Positions 1 through 8,514 of a DNA stretch of 50,161 nt are shown here, in pieces; position 1 is the first letter of the stretch; each line of letters starts with the position of its first letter. The notes beneath the pieces were generated by a model. It made no database searches, had not been told where the DNA came from, and was given only the letters and a program-made list of their open reading frames with translations. Both the position numbers and the translations under genes were made by a program. The DNA is from Deltaproteobacteria bacterium (GTDB taxonomy: Bacteria > Desulfobacterota > Desulfobacteria > Desulfobacterales > G020354645), in contig CP070652.1 of the NCBI GenBank assembly GCA_020354645.1, forward strand, positions 3,298,927 to 3,349,087, given 5' to 3'.

Positions 1-94
1 AAAGATCCCCATGGCTGCCTCCGGAGGTCATAACCATCTGCCAACCGATATCGGGTGGCAGGTGGGAACATTAACCGATAGGAGGTTTTGATCT

Positions 95-613
95 GTGAAA
101 AGCACGTTTTTGCAAAAATTGGCGGAAGCTATTACAACAGTGAGCATGTGGGTTTTCAGGGGATCGAATGTCATCGCGATCGGACTGATGCTGATCGTTT
201 TTATCGATGTTTTCTTCCGGAGATTGGCCGTCTCTGTAACGGGAGCGATGGACTTGATCGAGGTCTTTTTTTGTATTCTCTGTTTTTTAAGTTTTTCTTA
301 TACCTGGGTGAAACGTGACCATATCAATGTGGAAATTTTGTTAGAACGCCTTCCCCCGGTTGCTCAAAAAACAATCCGATTGGTGTCTGCCGGCATTGGT
401 ACAATTCTGTTTACAAGCCTGTGCTACGGAAGTTTGGTACTCGCATATGGATCGTTTAAATTTGGAGATGTCACCGTAGACCTCGGCTTTCCGCGAGGTA
501 TACCCCAGGCAATTATGTCTATCGGGGCTTTTCTATTTTTATTGCAGTGCATTATATCTATTCTTTACGAATTGGGGATCATTTCCAAACCTAAGCTATA
601 CGGCCAGAACTAG
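95..613 (+). CDS. dctQ: TRAP transporter small permease (DctQ family)
   Basis: This is the small membrane subunit of a tripartite ATP-independent periplasmic (TRAP) transporter, 172 aa. Four hydrophobic segments fit the DctQ fold, and the motif around residues 38-60 (a DVFFRRL stretch followed by DLIEVFFCILCFLSFS) is typical of the family. Translation starts at a GTG preceded by a good ribosome site (AGGAGGT at 80-86). The DctM partner follows after 14 bases, so the two are one operon. No binding protein (DctP) lies downstream, so it is probably just upstream of the window. The substrate cannot be read from the permeases. The family call is secure. Confidence 0.9.
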   Translation: MKSTFLQKLAEAITTVSMWVFRGSNVIAIGLMLIVFIDVFFRRLAVSVTGAMDLIEVFFCILCFLSFSYTWVKRDHINVEILLERLPPVAQKTIRLVSAGIGTILFTSLCYGSLVLAYGSFKFGDVTVDLGFPRGIPQAIMSIGAFLFLLQCIISILYELGIISKPKLYGQN

Positions 614-627
614 AAGGGGTATAACCC

Positions 628-1926
628 ATGGATCCAATAATTGGAGCACTAGGATTTGCCGTGCTTTTTCTGCTATTGTTTATCGGCATACCCATTGCTT
701 TTTCGATGTGCCTTGTGGGATTAGCCGGCTTTGCTTTTTTAGTGGGCACGGGGCAAAGTATTGAGGGATTCGGAATCGTCGCATACAGCAATACCGCACA
801 TTTTGTCCTGGCATGCATACCGCTATTCATCCTCATGGGTCAATTCGCCTTCCACACCGGGATCACTGAGGACCTGTATGATGTAATCTACAAATGGCTG
901 GGCGCTTTTCCGGGTGGACTGGCGATTGCCTCAGTGTTCGCTTCAGCCGGTTTTGGAGCGGTTACGGGTTCAAGCGTGGCTGCAGTAGCCACCCTAGGTA
1001 CGATAGCGCTGCCTGAGCTAAACCGACACAAATACGATCCGGTTTTTAGTTGCGGCACCATAGCAGCAGCGGGGACGTTGGGCATACTCATTCCGCCAAG
1101 TATACCGATGGTACTCTATGGCGTATTAACCGAACAGTCTATCGGAAAACTGTTTATCGCCGGGATCATCCCCGGTCTCTTAACCGCAGTTTTGTTCAGT
1201 CTGATGATTTTTGTCAGGGCCAAACGCAAGCCCTCTCTAGCGCCTCGGGGAGAAAGCTTTTCGTGGGGGGAAAGATTTAGTTCCGTATGGAAAGTGTGGG
1301 GAGTGCTTTCGCTCTTTCTGCTCGTTGTTGGGGGGATATTTATGGGGTGGTTTACCCCTACGGAAGGAGCTGGTATCGGAGCCTTTGGTTCTTTTGTTTT
1401 GCTTTTTGCATTAAGAAAAATGAGCCGGAAGGTTTTGGTTGCTACTTTAGATGAATCCATCCGGCTTGTAGGAATGATTGTCCTGATCCTTATCGGTGCG
1501 TCAACTTTTGCTCAGTTTATAGCGATAACCGGCCTCAATATCTTTTTTGCAGACTGGGTATCCGTCCTGCCGGTAAACAAGTATATCATTCTCACAGCAA
1601 TTTTGCTGATTTACCTTGCGTTGGGATGTGTAATGGATGTTATTGGAATGCTTGTGCTCACCGTCCCGGTTATTTTCCCTGTAATAATAAAGCTTGGCTT
1701 CGACCCTATCTGGTTCGGAGTCTTGGTGACCGTCATGATTGAATTAAGCCTTATTACGCCTCCCGTTGGGACCAATGTTATCATCATTCGAAAGGTATCG
1801 GGACTCTCTATGGGGCAGGTCTTTAAAGGAGTCGGCTGGTTTTTCGTTGTTGATTGCGTCGTCGTGGCAATTCTAGTTATGTTTCCGGCTTTATCTACGT
1901 GGCTTCCCGATCTAATGTTGAATTAA
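628..1926 (+). CDS. dctM: TRAP transporter large permease (DctM family)
   Basis: The large permease subunit, 432 aa and about a dozen hydrophobic helices, is the usual DctM length. Family landmarks include PLFILMGQFAFHTGI near the N-terminus, the SSVAAVATLG and GILIPPSIPMVLYG loops in the middle, and ELSLITPPVGTNV near the C-terminus. It carries ion-coupled transport with the adjacent DctQ. The ATG follows AAGGGG with proper spacing. The gene is a distant paralogue of the minus-strand DctM at 41766-43046, so the window contains two separate TRAP systems. Substrate unknown; commonly organic acids in this family. Confidence 0.93.
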   Translation: MDPIIGALGFAVLFLLLFIGIPIAFSMCLVGLAGFAFLVGTGQSIEGFGIVAYSNTAHFVLACIPLFILMGQFAFHTGITEDLYDVIYKWLGAFPGGLAIASVFASAGFGAVTGSSVAAVATLGTIALPELNRHKYDPVFSCGTIAAAGTLGILIPPSIPMVLYGVLTEQSIGKLFIAGIIPGLLTAVLFSLMIFVRAKRKPSLAPRGESFSWGERFSSVWKVWGVLSLFLLVVGGIFMGWFTPTEGAGIGAFGSFVLLFALRKMSRKVLVATLDESIRLVGMIVLILIGASTFAQFIAITGLNIFFADWVSVLPVNKYIILTAILLIYLALGCVMDVIGMLVLTVPVIFPVIIKLGFDPIWFGVLVTVMIELSLITPPVGTNVIIIRKVSGLSMGQVFKGVGWFFVVDCVVVAILVMFPALSTWLPDLMLN

Positions 1927-2064
1927 CCGCCAAGCGGCTAGCGTAATAGGAAAGTTAAACTATGCGTGATTGTGGGCCTAACAAGAAGGCTGGTTTATAT
2001 TATCCCTTTGCCAAAAAGTATAGAGTACATCCTAAGCAACAACTTTTAAATAGGTAGACTTGTC

Positions 2065-3096
2065 ATGACCCATTATCTGTCGGATCTTCAAAATAGTAAA
2101 GCTAAAATATTTTTGATCGCCGGTTTTTTAGGATCGGGCAAAACGACGCTGTTGAAAAGAATTCTGTCTTGGGATACGGATTTGTCGGATACAGTGGTGC
2201 TGGTAAACGAGTTTGGCAAAGTCGGAATTGATGGTGCTCTTCTAAAAAACGCGGGTACTGATATTTTTGAGCTTACGAGTGGATGCATATGTTGTACGAT
2301 CAGGACAGAACTCGCCGATACCTTAAAACGAATCTATGCTCGTTTTAGTCCAAAACGAATATTACTCGAAGCAACCGGAGTAGCCCAGCCGAACGCCGTG
2401 GTTAAGGTCTTAGAAGATGATGAATTGAAAAAGCAATTTGAGATCGAGAAAATTGTGACAGTTCTCGACATCAGATACTGGATCAATCGAGAAAATTTTG
2501 GGCAATTTTACATGAAACAGGTTCAACAAGCCAATCTTATTTTGTTAAACAAAGTCGATACGGCAGAAAAAAACGTTGTAACAGAATCTCTAAGCCAGTT
2601 ACATGAAGCGATCCCGGGATGTCACGTCGTACCCACTATTTTCTGCAAAATTGACTCCGAAACCATATGGACAGATAAACATAAAAAGCATGCCGGTGAA
2701 GGTATCTTGGATGTTTATCATTCAAATCACTATTCAGAGGCTGAGCACGAAGATGAACATCATGGTGAGGATCGAGAAGATCATGAGGAGCAAACAGAGG
2801 GGCAAGGTGGTTTTGTCGCATTTGACTTTTCGACAAACACCCCTTTGGCTGAACCGGCACTTAAACGTTTTCTTGATTCAGTGCCCCGGCAACTATTCCG
2901 CATAAAAGGACCCGTGCAATTTCCCGACCATACGGCGCTACTTAACTTTGTAGCCGGAGAAATTAATTGGGATAAATGGGAGGGCGTACATGAGACCCGC
3001 CTTGCTTTCGTTGGGTGGGACCTAAAGGCGGAGGAAATAATCCTTGAGTTAAAAAAATGCCTGATACGGGAAGAAAAGACCGGACAAAATCAATAA
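2065..3096 (+). CDS. CobW/G3E-family GTPase, metal chaperone-like
   Basis: A 343-aa P-loop GTPase of the CobW/YjiA/HypB-related G3E group. Visible motifs are Walker A (GFLGSGKTT, residues 20-28), the metal-binding GCICC motif (residues 73-77), an NKVD guanine-specificity motif near residue 166, a His/Asp/Glu-rich stretch at about 225-255 and a CobW C-terminal domain in the last 90 residues. Family members deliver metals such as zinc or cobalt to client proteins. With many corrinoid and zinc-dependent methyltransferases nearby, a role in supplying one of those metals is plausible but not shown. It sits alone between the TRAP permeases and a TauE-type gene. Confidence 0.88.
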   Translation: MTHYLSDLQNSKAKIFLIAGFLGSGKTTLLKRILSWDTDLSDTVVLVNEFGKVGIDGALLKNAGTDIFELTSGCICCTIRTELADTLKRIYARFSPKRILLEATGVAQPNAVVKVLEDDELKKQFEIEKIVTVLDIRYWINRENFGQFYMKQVQQANLILLNKVDTAEKNVVTESLSQLHEAIPGCHVVPTIFCKIDSETIWTDKHKKHAGEGILDVYHSNHYSEAEHEDEHHGEDREDHEEQTEGQGGFVAFDFSTNTPLAEPALKRFLDSVPRQLFRIKGPVQFPDHTALLNFVAGEINWDKWEGVHETRLAFVGWDLKAEEIILELKKCLIREEKTGQNQ

Positions 3097-3329
3097 ACCT
3101 TAAGTGAAGCCATCCCGCGGCGGGGCGGCATCCTGATAAGAACGGCGGAACTCTCGGTAGCCTCTAGCCTTCCTTCGCTAAAGCTTCGGAGGGCTCTCCT
3201 CGCCATTTATTTCCACGGCAAGCCATGGCGCATTCTGGCGAAGGAGGGTAAATCCGATCCAGGCGATTGAAATGTTCGATTTACATTTTCGGATAGAAAA
3301 TGGGTGGCAATGATTGAGGGGGTTTTATT

Positions 3330-4139
3330 ATGGCCGCAATAGCAATCCGTGAAGTATCGTTGATTTTGCCCGGACTCTTTTGCATCGCATTCGTCTTTTC
3401 TATGTTTGGCAGAGGCGGCGGTGAATTTATACTCCCATTGTTAATAACCATCTTATCATTGCCATATTTTGACTTGGCCACAATCAGCCTGTTTCTAATT
3501 TTTTCACAGGGTTTAGTCATGTTGCTGGTCTACGGCGGAAAACACAAGCTGGTTGACTGGCCGCTTGCAATATCCCTGGCATTTATTGTCGGCACCTTTG
3601 CTTTTTTAGGCGGATATGCATCCTTTCGAGTTAAAGCTATTTATTTAAAGGGTGCCTTTGCCGTCGTTCTTTTGATCTCTGCTTATAAAATATGGCAGGG
3701 GAAAAAGGTTCCGGCGAAAAAGGGGCGATTCGGCACCTGGCATAGAAAGGTGGCTGATACAGAATTCGATATGAATTTCCTTTATATCCTTCTTCCGGTG
3801 GCCACTATAGCGTTTGTTGCCGGAATGCTGGGTATCTCCGGCTGCGGGTTAATTATCCCCGTATGCATACTCTTGGGGGGGGTCCCCATTCGGATCGCCA
3901 TTGGTTCAAACACCATGCTGGTTCTCACGTCATCCGGCACATCATTTTTGGGTCACATAGCAAGAGGTCACTATCCTCCTTGGTCAATGATTCTACTGTT
4001 CGCAGGCGCTACGATTTGTGGTGCACTATTAGGTTCGCGCACCCATATGAATATTCCGGACGAATGGGTCAAAAGGGGTTTTATATCGATATTAGTCACA
4101 GCGGCAATCTGGATGGTTGTTAAAACTTTTCTTAAATGA
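3330..4139 (+). CDS. TauE/SafE-family sulfite exporter-like membrane protein
   Basis: A 269-aa polytopic membrane protein with about eight hydrophobic segments and the two-fold TauE/SafE arrangement. The N-terminal half has a GRGGGEFILPLL motif and the C-terminal half a matching GISGCGLIIPVCILLGGVP motif followed by IGSNTMLVL. Family members export sulfite, sulfonates or other organic anions, and substrate predictions from sequence are weak. The ATG follows a purine-rich GAGGGGGT. The stop codon TGA is also the first three bases of a dispersed repeat (see 4137-4169). Confidence 0.87.
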   Translation: MAAIAIREVSLILPGLFCIAFVFSMFGRGGGEFILPLLITILSLPYFDLATISLFLIFSQGLVMLLVYGGKHKLVDWPLAISLAFIVGTFAFLGGYASFRVKAIYLKGAFAVVLLISAYKIWQGKKVPAKKGRFGTWHRKVADTEFDMNFLYILLPVATIAFVAGMLGISGCGLIIPVCILLGGVPIRIAIGSNTMLVLTSSGTSFLGHIARGHYPPWSMILLFAGATICGALLGSRTHMNIPDEWVKRGFISILVTAAIWMVVKTFLK

Positions 4140-4169
4140 AACTCCCCGCACCAACCTGCAGAGTATCAA
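4137..4169 (+). repeat. Dispersed TGAARCTCCCCGC repeat, copy A
   Basis: The sequence begins TGAAACTCCCCGCA and continues through CTGCAGAGTAT. It is nearly identical to the copy after gnd at 25441, and its TGA is the stop codon of the TauE-like gene. Other copies are at 7321, 25441, 32503, 35495 and 38576. Confidence 0.7.
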
Positions 4170-4309
4170 ATTTAAAACCCGATAAACCCGATTTGTATAA
4201 GCGGGCAAAAAGAAACCGAACGCTCGTGTGACTTTTAAATATCACCGCCTCAGTTTTGCTGATATGCATTTGTATCAGGATTTGTATTATACGTTGTTTC
4301 AAATGTTAC

Positions 4310-4345
4310 GATTTGTTTCACATAAATTTGTCGATGAAACAAATC
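4310..4345. promoter_or_regulatory. Perfect inverted repeat, probable enhancer-type activator site
   Basis: GATTTGTTTCA and TGAAACAAATC form a perfect 11-base inverted repeat separated by 14 bases. A further half-site, TTGTTTCA, lies at 4294-4301. The repeat is about 200 bases upstream of the expected start from the sigma-54 promoter at 4500, the usual distance for a bacterial enhancer-binding protein. The activator itself is not identified. The surrounding 4140-4660 stretch is A+T-rich and has no gene. Confidence 0.55.
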
Positions 4346-4499
4346 TTTTAATTTACGGACTGCCACAGGTGTTTAATAATAGTGCGTAGGTTTTTTGTTT
4401 AAGCCGGTATAATTATAACTACTTAGAATTAAATACCATATTGTTTGACAAAAACGATTCTCACGTCTTGATATCCCCAATGTATAATTCCTCCGCCTC

Positions 4500-4515
4500 T
4501 GGTATGTGTTTTGCA
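4500..4515 (+). promoter_or_regulatory. Sigma-54 (-24/-12) promoter of the methyltransferase operon
   Basis: TGGTATGTGTTTTGCA matches the -24/-12 consensus, with GG and GC separated by exactly ten bases. Expected initiation is near 4527, leaving a leader of about 135 bases before the methyltransferase gene at 4661. The inverted repeat at 4310-4345 is in the right place for an activator. Confidence 0.6.
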
Positions 4516-4660
4516 CCTATGAGCCTTATTTAAAAAAAATACCTTCCTAGCAGTTTTACTTCCATCTCCTTTGTGAGTCCGGAAAGCCGCTATTAATCCC
4601 GGATGGAAGCACTATGTGAAAAAAATCAAATGCTATTGAACCGGAAGAAGGGAGACCGCA

Positions 4661-5761
4661 ATGAATAAGAAGGAAAGGCTCCAGTCAGTACGCGAAAAGC
4701 GCGCGCCGGATTACATGCCGGTATGGCCGCGGGTGATGTCCCAAATGCTTTACAGCTACGGCTATTCGATTCCGGATGTGACCGGTCAGGACTGGTATGA
4801 CTCCGAAAAGATTACCCAGGCGGTGCTGAGCAACATCAAAGAAATGGACTACGATGTCGCTATCCCCACCTATGTGGATTATGGTTTCGGAGTTCCGCCC
4901 CTGGGAGGGAACATTTTGATTCCGGAAAAATTCGGCCTGGCAGCCGGCACCACCGACGACCAGCCGGTTAAGACAAAAGACGACTGGCCCAAAGTTCAAA
5001 AGATGATGGCAAAATATGACGTTACCCAGACCGATCCGCGTATGAAAGGCTGTCTTGAAGTGATCAAGAATGTCTCTGCTGAATTGGGCGATGAGATGCC
5101 GCTGGTACCGATGTATTACGTCGGCACGACAGCGGCCATGTTTCTTTTTAGACCCAATGAGGCCTTTATGGAAGATCTCTATGAGGATCCCGAATGGGTG
5201 GAGGAAATGTGCACTCTGGCAACGGACTGGGCCATTGACTGGATCAGCGCCCAATATGAAGCTGGCTGCAATAGCGTATGCTTTACCGCCGAAACTTTAG
5301 GAACATTGATGATGAGTCCTACGATGGGCGAGCAGTTCAATATTCCTTGCATTCGCAAACTGGTTGAAACAATCAAAAAAAATTATGGTCAGGAGACTTG
5401 GTTGCATATCCACGGGGATATGAAGCTACCGAAATCCTATGAATATTTGCAAAAAATTGTGGAAGAGACGGGCGTTGAGGGATTTCATTTTGACGAAAAC
5501 TGCCCGCCGGATTGGATTAAAAAGGAAGTTGTGGATAAGCTGGGGGTACCTGCTTGTATTATTACCGATGGGGCAAAAATCGTCAAAGGTCCGGTGGAAA
5601 AGATTAGAGAAGATGTAAAATCACAGATGTCAAAAATTGGTGACGGGTTGGGGACTATGATGGCGCCAAGCTGCCAGGTCCTGCCGGCAACGCCCAAAGA
5701 ACATTTCAAGGCCTGGGTGGACGCCACCCATGAATTTGGGAAATACCCGCTCTCTGTATAA
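4661..5761 (+). CDS. UroD/MtaA-like corrinoid methyltransferase
   Basis: A 366-aa protein of the uroporphyrinogen decarboxylase superfamily, in the branch that includes MtaA/MtbA methylcobamide methyltransferases rather than haem-pathway HemE. Likely zinc ligands are H249-x-H251 (in WLHIHGD) and C338 (in MAPSCQV), corresponding to the HxC...C pattern of MtaA with the first Cys replaced by His. The ATG follows GAAGGGAG. A corrinoid protein gene follows 28 bases after the stop, then a methyl-THF methyltransferase, as in an O- or N-demethylase system. It probably moves a methyl group onto or off the corrinoid protein. The substrate is unknown. Confidence 0.85.
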   Translation: MNKKERLQSVREKRAPDYMPVWPRVMSQMLYSYGYSIPDVTGQDWYDSEKITQAVLSNIKEMDYDVAIPTYVDYGFGVPPLGGNILIPEKFGLAAGTTDDQPVKTKDDWPKVQKMMAKYDVTQTDPRMKGCLEVIKNVSAELGDEMPLVPMYYVGTTAAMFLFRPNEAFMEDLYEDPEWVEEMCTLATDWAIDWISAQYEAGCNSVCFTAETLGTLMMSPTMGEQFNIPCIRKLVETIKKNYGQETWLHIHGDMKLPKSYEYLQKIVEETGVEGFHFDENCPPDWIKKEVVDKLGVPACIITDGAKIVKGPVEKIREDVKSQMSKIGDGLGTMMAPSCQVLPATPKEHFKAWVDATHEFGKYPLSV

Positions 5762-5789
5762 TAACTTTATAAAAAAGGAGGATTTGGAC

Positions 5790-6428
5790 ATGTCTGATTT
5801 CCCTGAACTGACCCAGGCTGTCATCGACGGTGTGGGGAAGAAGGTTTTGGAATTGGTAAACGCGGAATTGGAAGCCGGTACGACACCCCAATCGATTTTA
5901 GCAGACTATATGATTCCCGGAATGCTGGAAGTCGGAAACCTAATGCAGGAAGGTGAGTATTTTATCCCCGAGGTTCTGCGCGCGGCCAAGGCGATGAAAG
6001 GCGCACTGGAGATTTTAGAACCCCTTATTGCAGAAAGTGGTGGTACAGATTCAGCGGGTTACGTTGTCATCGGCACTGTCGACGGAGACATACATGATAT
6101 CGGTAAAAACTTGGTGGGTATGCTGCTGAAGGGCAGCGGTTTTGAGGTGAACGATCTGGGGGTTTCCGTAACAACGGATACGTTCATCGAAGCTTTAAGG
6201 GCCCGCAGCGGCCCAGTCCTACTGGGTTTGTCGGCCTTAATCACACCGACCATGGATGAGATGCCCGCAGTAGTTAAGGCTGTGGAGGATGCCGGCTTGC
6301 GTGAACGGGTGAAGATCATGGTCGGCGGTGCGCCCATCGACCAGGAATTTGCTGATGAGATCGGCGCGGATGGGACGGCTGAGGATGCCGCCGGAGCGGT
6401 CGCACTGGCCAAGCGACTACTGGCTTAG
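5790..6428 (+). CDS. Corrinoid (B12-binding) methyl-carrier protein
   Basis: A 212-aa methyl carrier. It has an N-terminal helical cap domain (about 1-85) and a Rossmann B12-binding domain with the base-off/His-on signature D100-x-H102-x-x-G105 (DGDIHDIGKN). Length and order match MtbC/MttC/MtgC. The start chosen is ATG 5790, which has AAAAAGGAGG directly upstream; a longer reading into the previous gene lacks such support. It should accept a methyl group from the substrate-specific methyltransferase and donate it to the pterin enzyme that follows. Stop codon TAG. Confidence 0.93.
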   Translation: MSDFPELTQAVIDGVGKKVLELVNAELEAGTTPQSILADYMIPGMLEVGNLMQEGEYFIPEVLRAAKAMKGALEILEPLIAESGGTDSAGYVVIGTVDGDIHDIGKNLVGMLLKGSGFEVNDLGVSVTTDTFIEALRARSGPVLLGLSALITPTMDEMPAVVKAVEDAGLRERVKIMVGGAPIDQEFADEIGADGTAEDAAGAVALAKRLLA

Positions 6429-6462
6429 ACGCTTTTATTTTTGGTTGCCAAGAGGGAGACAA

Positions 6463-7323
6463 ATGGCAGAGCATCTTACCACAACCATAAAGTCTGAAAT
6501 CCAAGAAGTAAGCATCAGTCGGGACTTGCCGACGATCATTATCGGAGAGCGCATCAACCCCACGGGTCGCAAGAAGTTACAGGAAGAGTTGAAAAAAGGA
6601 AACTTTGACACCGTGAGTCGCGATGCAATCGCCCAAGTGGAGGCCGGGGCAGCTATTCTGGACGTCAACGCCGGTGTCCCCCGGGCCGATGAACCGGCAT
6701 TGCTGGTGGAAATGATCAAACATATACTCGCAATCACCGATGTTCCTCTGTGTATCGACACTGCCAATGTAGCTGCCCTGGAAGCGGCACTTAAGCTCTA
6801 TCCAGGCAAAGCATTGGTTAATTCCGTCAACGGGGAAGAAAATAAACTGGAAGCGATACTGCCCCTTATAAAAGAATACGGTGCAGCAGTCATTGGCCTG
6901 ACCATGGACGATGATGGCATTCCGAAGACGGTGCAGAAGCGTCTGGACATCGCACGCAAGATTATTGAGCGGGCCACAAAAATCGGCATTCCGCTAGAGG
7001 ATATCGTCATTGATCCTTTGGCGTTATCGATGGGAGCGGAAGAAGGTGCCGGTAAGATAGCCCTTAAGTCCATTCAGGCTATTTCCAAAGAATTCGGCGT
7101 AAACATCACCATGGGTTGCAGCAATATCTCATTTGGTATTCCAGACCGTGAAGCCATCAACGCGACATTCATGGGCATGGCCATATGCTGTGGGCTAACC
7201 TGCCCCATTACCAACCCGCTTAAAGAGCAGGTACACATGGCAATTCTGGCGGCAGATCTGTGCATGGGGCGTGACGAGTTCGCCACCAATTGGATTGGCG
7301 CTTATCGCAAGCGTAAAAAGTGA
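6463..7323 (+). CDS. Methyl-tetrahydrofolate:corrinoid methyltransferase (MtgA/AcsE-like)
   Basis: A 286-aa pterin-binding TIM-barrel protein of the dihydropteroate synthase-like family. Signatures are IGERINPTG at residues 27-35, ILDVNAGVP at about 65-73 and a late MGCSNISFGIPDR segment typical of methyl-THF methyltransferases. It lacks the extra domains of MetH. ATG 6463 is preceded by AGAGGGAG; an upstream in-frame start would overlap the corrinoid gene and has less support. Together with the two preceding genes it gives a route from a methylated substrate through a corrinoid to tetrahydrofolate, hence to the Wood-Ljungdahl pathway or biosynthesis. The TGA stop is the first triplet of repeat copy B. 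Confidence 0.9.
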   Translation: MAEHLTTTIKSEIQEVSISRDLPTIIIGERINPTGRKKLQEELKKGNFDTVSRDAIAQVEAGAAILDVNAGVPRADEPALLVEMIKHILAITDVPLCIDTANVAALEAALKLYPGKALVNSVNGEENKLEAILPLIKEYGAAVIGLTMDDDGIPKTVQKRLDIARKIIERATKIGIPLEDIVIDPLALSMGAEEGAGKIALKSIQAISKEFGVNITMGCSNISFGIPDREAINATFMGMAICCGLTCPITNPLKEQVHMAILAADLCMGRDEFATNWIGAYRKRKK

Positions 7324-7410
7324 AGCTTCCCGGAAAGGAAACTATTTGTTTCAGATAGCTTCTCTTAACACCGCCTTAAAAGGCGTTGCTCCCAGGGAAG
7401 CGAATCGGTC
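7321..7410 (+). repeat. Dispersed repeat, copy B (long form)
   Basis: The element starts at the TGA stop of the preceding gene, reads TGAAGCTTCCCGGAAAGG and ends CAGGGAAGCGAATCGGTC. It matches copy E (35495-35606) over most of its length, including a shared GTTTCAGATAGCTTC segment. A small CGCCTT/AAGGCG hairpin lies inside. Confidence 0.7.
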
Positions 7411-7443
7411 AGCACAACAATAATTGAAGAAGAAGTTAAAGCA

Positions 7444-7695
7444 ATGATCGAAAAGATCCATTTTTACACCGCCGGATGTCCTCGGTCTCATATATCGGAG
7501 AAGAATTTAAGAAAAGTGCTCACCAGACTGGGGCTGGAGATTGAAGTGGAAAGCATTGATGATCCCAAGATACATGAAGCCCATGGGGTGTCGGCCTTTC
7601 CCGCATTGAAAATCAATGGAGAGCTTAAATCCGAAGGAAAATTTATTACCGTAGACCAATGCGAGGACATCCTTTCCGAATATTTTGAGGCATAA
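7444..7695 (+). CDS. Small thioredoxin-fold protein with a CPxS active site
   Basis: An 83-aa thioredoxin/glutaredoxin-like protein. It has an N-terminal strand leading to GC12-P-R-S15 and the cis-proline region HGVSAFPALKING (about 48-59). The second active-site cysteine is Ser, so a monothiol mechanism or partner binding is more likely than a classic dithiol exchange. The only other Cys is C73. It precedes the selenoprotein gene by 12 bases, so the two are probably translated together and may be redox partners (inference). No precise function is assigned. Confidence 0.75.
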   Translation: MIEKIHFYTAGCPRSHISEKNLRKVLTRLGLEIEVESIDDPKIHEAHGVSAFPALKINGELKSEGKFITVDQCEDILSEYFEA

Positions 7696-7707
7696 GGGGT
7701 AAATATC

Positions 7708-8361
7708 GTGTCATCTTTGCAAAAGAAAACCAGACAAAATTTTGCGCTAACTGCTGAAGAAGCCTGCGCAAAGGTTGCCGTTATTTATGATTCAGGAATT
7801 AACTGAGACAATGCTGTCCTGCAGGTCCTGCAGGAGATCTTGGCGTTGCCGGCAGATCTGTGGAATTCCAGTGACTTCTACTCGGATAAACCTGAAGACA
7901 CGGATCGTTTTCTCTGCAAGGTACTGGCTGCAGGCGCCGTTGCTATTTATTTGGATGTTATAACCAAAAGCAACACCGAATCGCTGATAACCCAATTTGG
8001 AAAAAAAGATTCGACAGAGCGCGTTATTCAAATCTTCAACAGCTTCCTCGATAAATGCAGTGGAGAAAACGGAGAGGATCCGGTAAATTTTGACCCCTTT
8101 GCATATGACCATGGTTTGGCGGGTAATACCATCAGTGAGGATTTACGGGATGCCTATCGCGCCAGAACAAGAAAACTTTTCTCTGCTTTTCAGAGCAAAT
8201 TTGAAGTTCAAGATTGCGTAGACATTCTCGGTTTTGATCCTTTTAGCTATGAGGATTACGACGAAGCAACCCAGGAAAAAATAGAAAGCGGTGAATGGAT
8301 GCAAAAGTGCGTTGACTGCATGCAGTACATTATCAAGGTCATTATGGGAGAGACAGCTTAA
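7708..8361 (+). CDS. C_GCAxxG_C_C-family protein with predicted selenocysteine
   Basis: Read through an in-frame TGA at 7804-7806, the frame from GTG 7708 (AAGGGG just upstream) gives 217 aa. The sequence around the TGA (SGIN-U33-DNAVLQVL) aligns with the GYNCAQAVL motif of C_GCAxxG_C_C proteins, placing selenocysteine at the first conserved Cys. The C-terminal family pattern is also present: C170 in QDCVDILGFD and C201 in QKCVDCMQ. The central GCAxxG motif is degraded (C70, then LAAGAVA). A hairpin 10 bases after the TGA fits a bacterial SECIS element. Without recoding, the product would be a 32-aa peptide plus a fragment starting at TTG 7840. The family is thought to be redox-active, but its reaction is unknown. 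Recoding is inferred, not shown. Confidence 0.78.
7804..7835 (+). promoter_or_regulatory. UGA codon and SECIS-like hairpin
   Basis: After the TGA and a 10-base gap, TCCTGCAGGTCCTGCAGGA (7817-7835) folds into a perfect 8-bp stem with loop GTC. The apical part (TGCAGGTC then TGCA) closely resembles the SECIS tip of E. coli fdhF, which has a GGUC loop and lies 11 bases after its UGA. All of it is inside the reading frame, as expected for bacterial SECIS elements. Confidence 0.75.
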
Positions 8362-8514
8362 CATCGTACTGCCGATTCAAAACTCTCAACGACGTGGTGT
8401 GCGTTATTATCACACCTTGCTTGAGTGTTCGGTAAAACTAGGAAAGGAGGTGAGAATTTAAAAAAGTGTAAATCGCCTGAAAATCATTACGCATTAATAA
8501 AAAGAGGGGGAGAC

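Noticed and set aside
4685..5254. 189-aa minus-strand open frame opposite the methyltransferase gene
   Set aside because: No family or ribosome site; it is the antisense shadow of a clearly coding gene.
7840..8361. A separate 173-aa gene starting at TTG 7840
   Set aside because: There is no ribosome site before this TTG, and the sequence 5' of it continues the same protein family in frame through the TGA, so the longer recoded frame is preferred.
8443..8471. Very strong ribosome site AAAGGAGGTGA followed by GTG-TAA
   Set aside because: The nearest start is too far (15 bases) and is followed at once by a stop; no leader peptide can be read. The binding-protein gene has its own site before ATG 8515.
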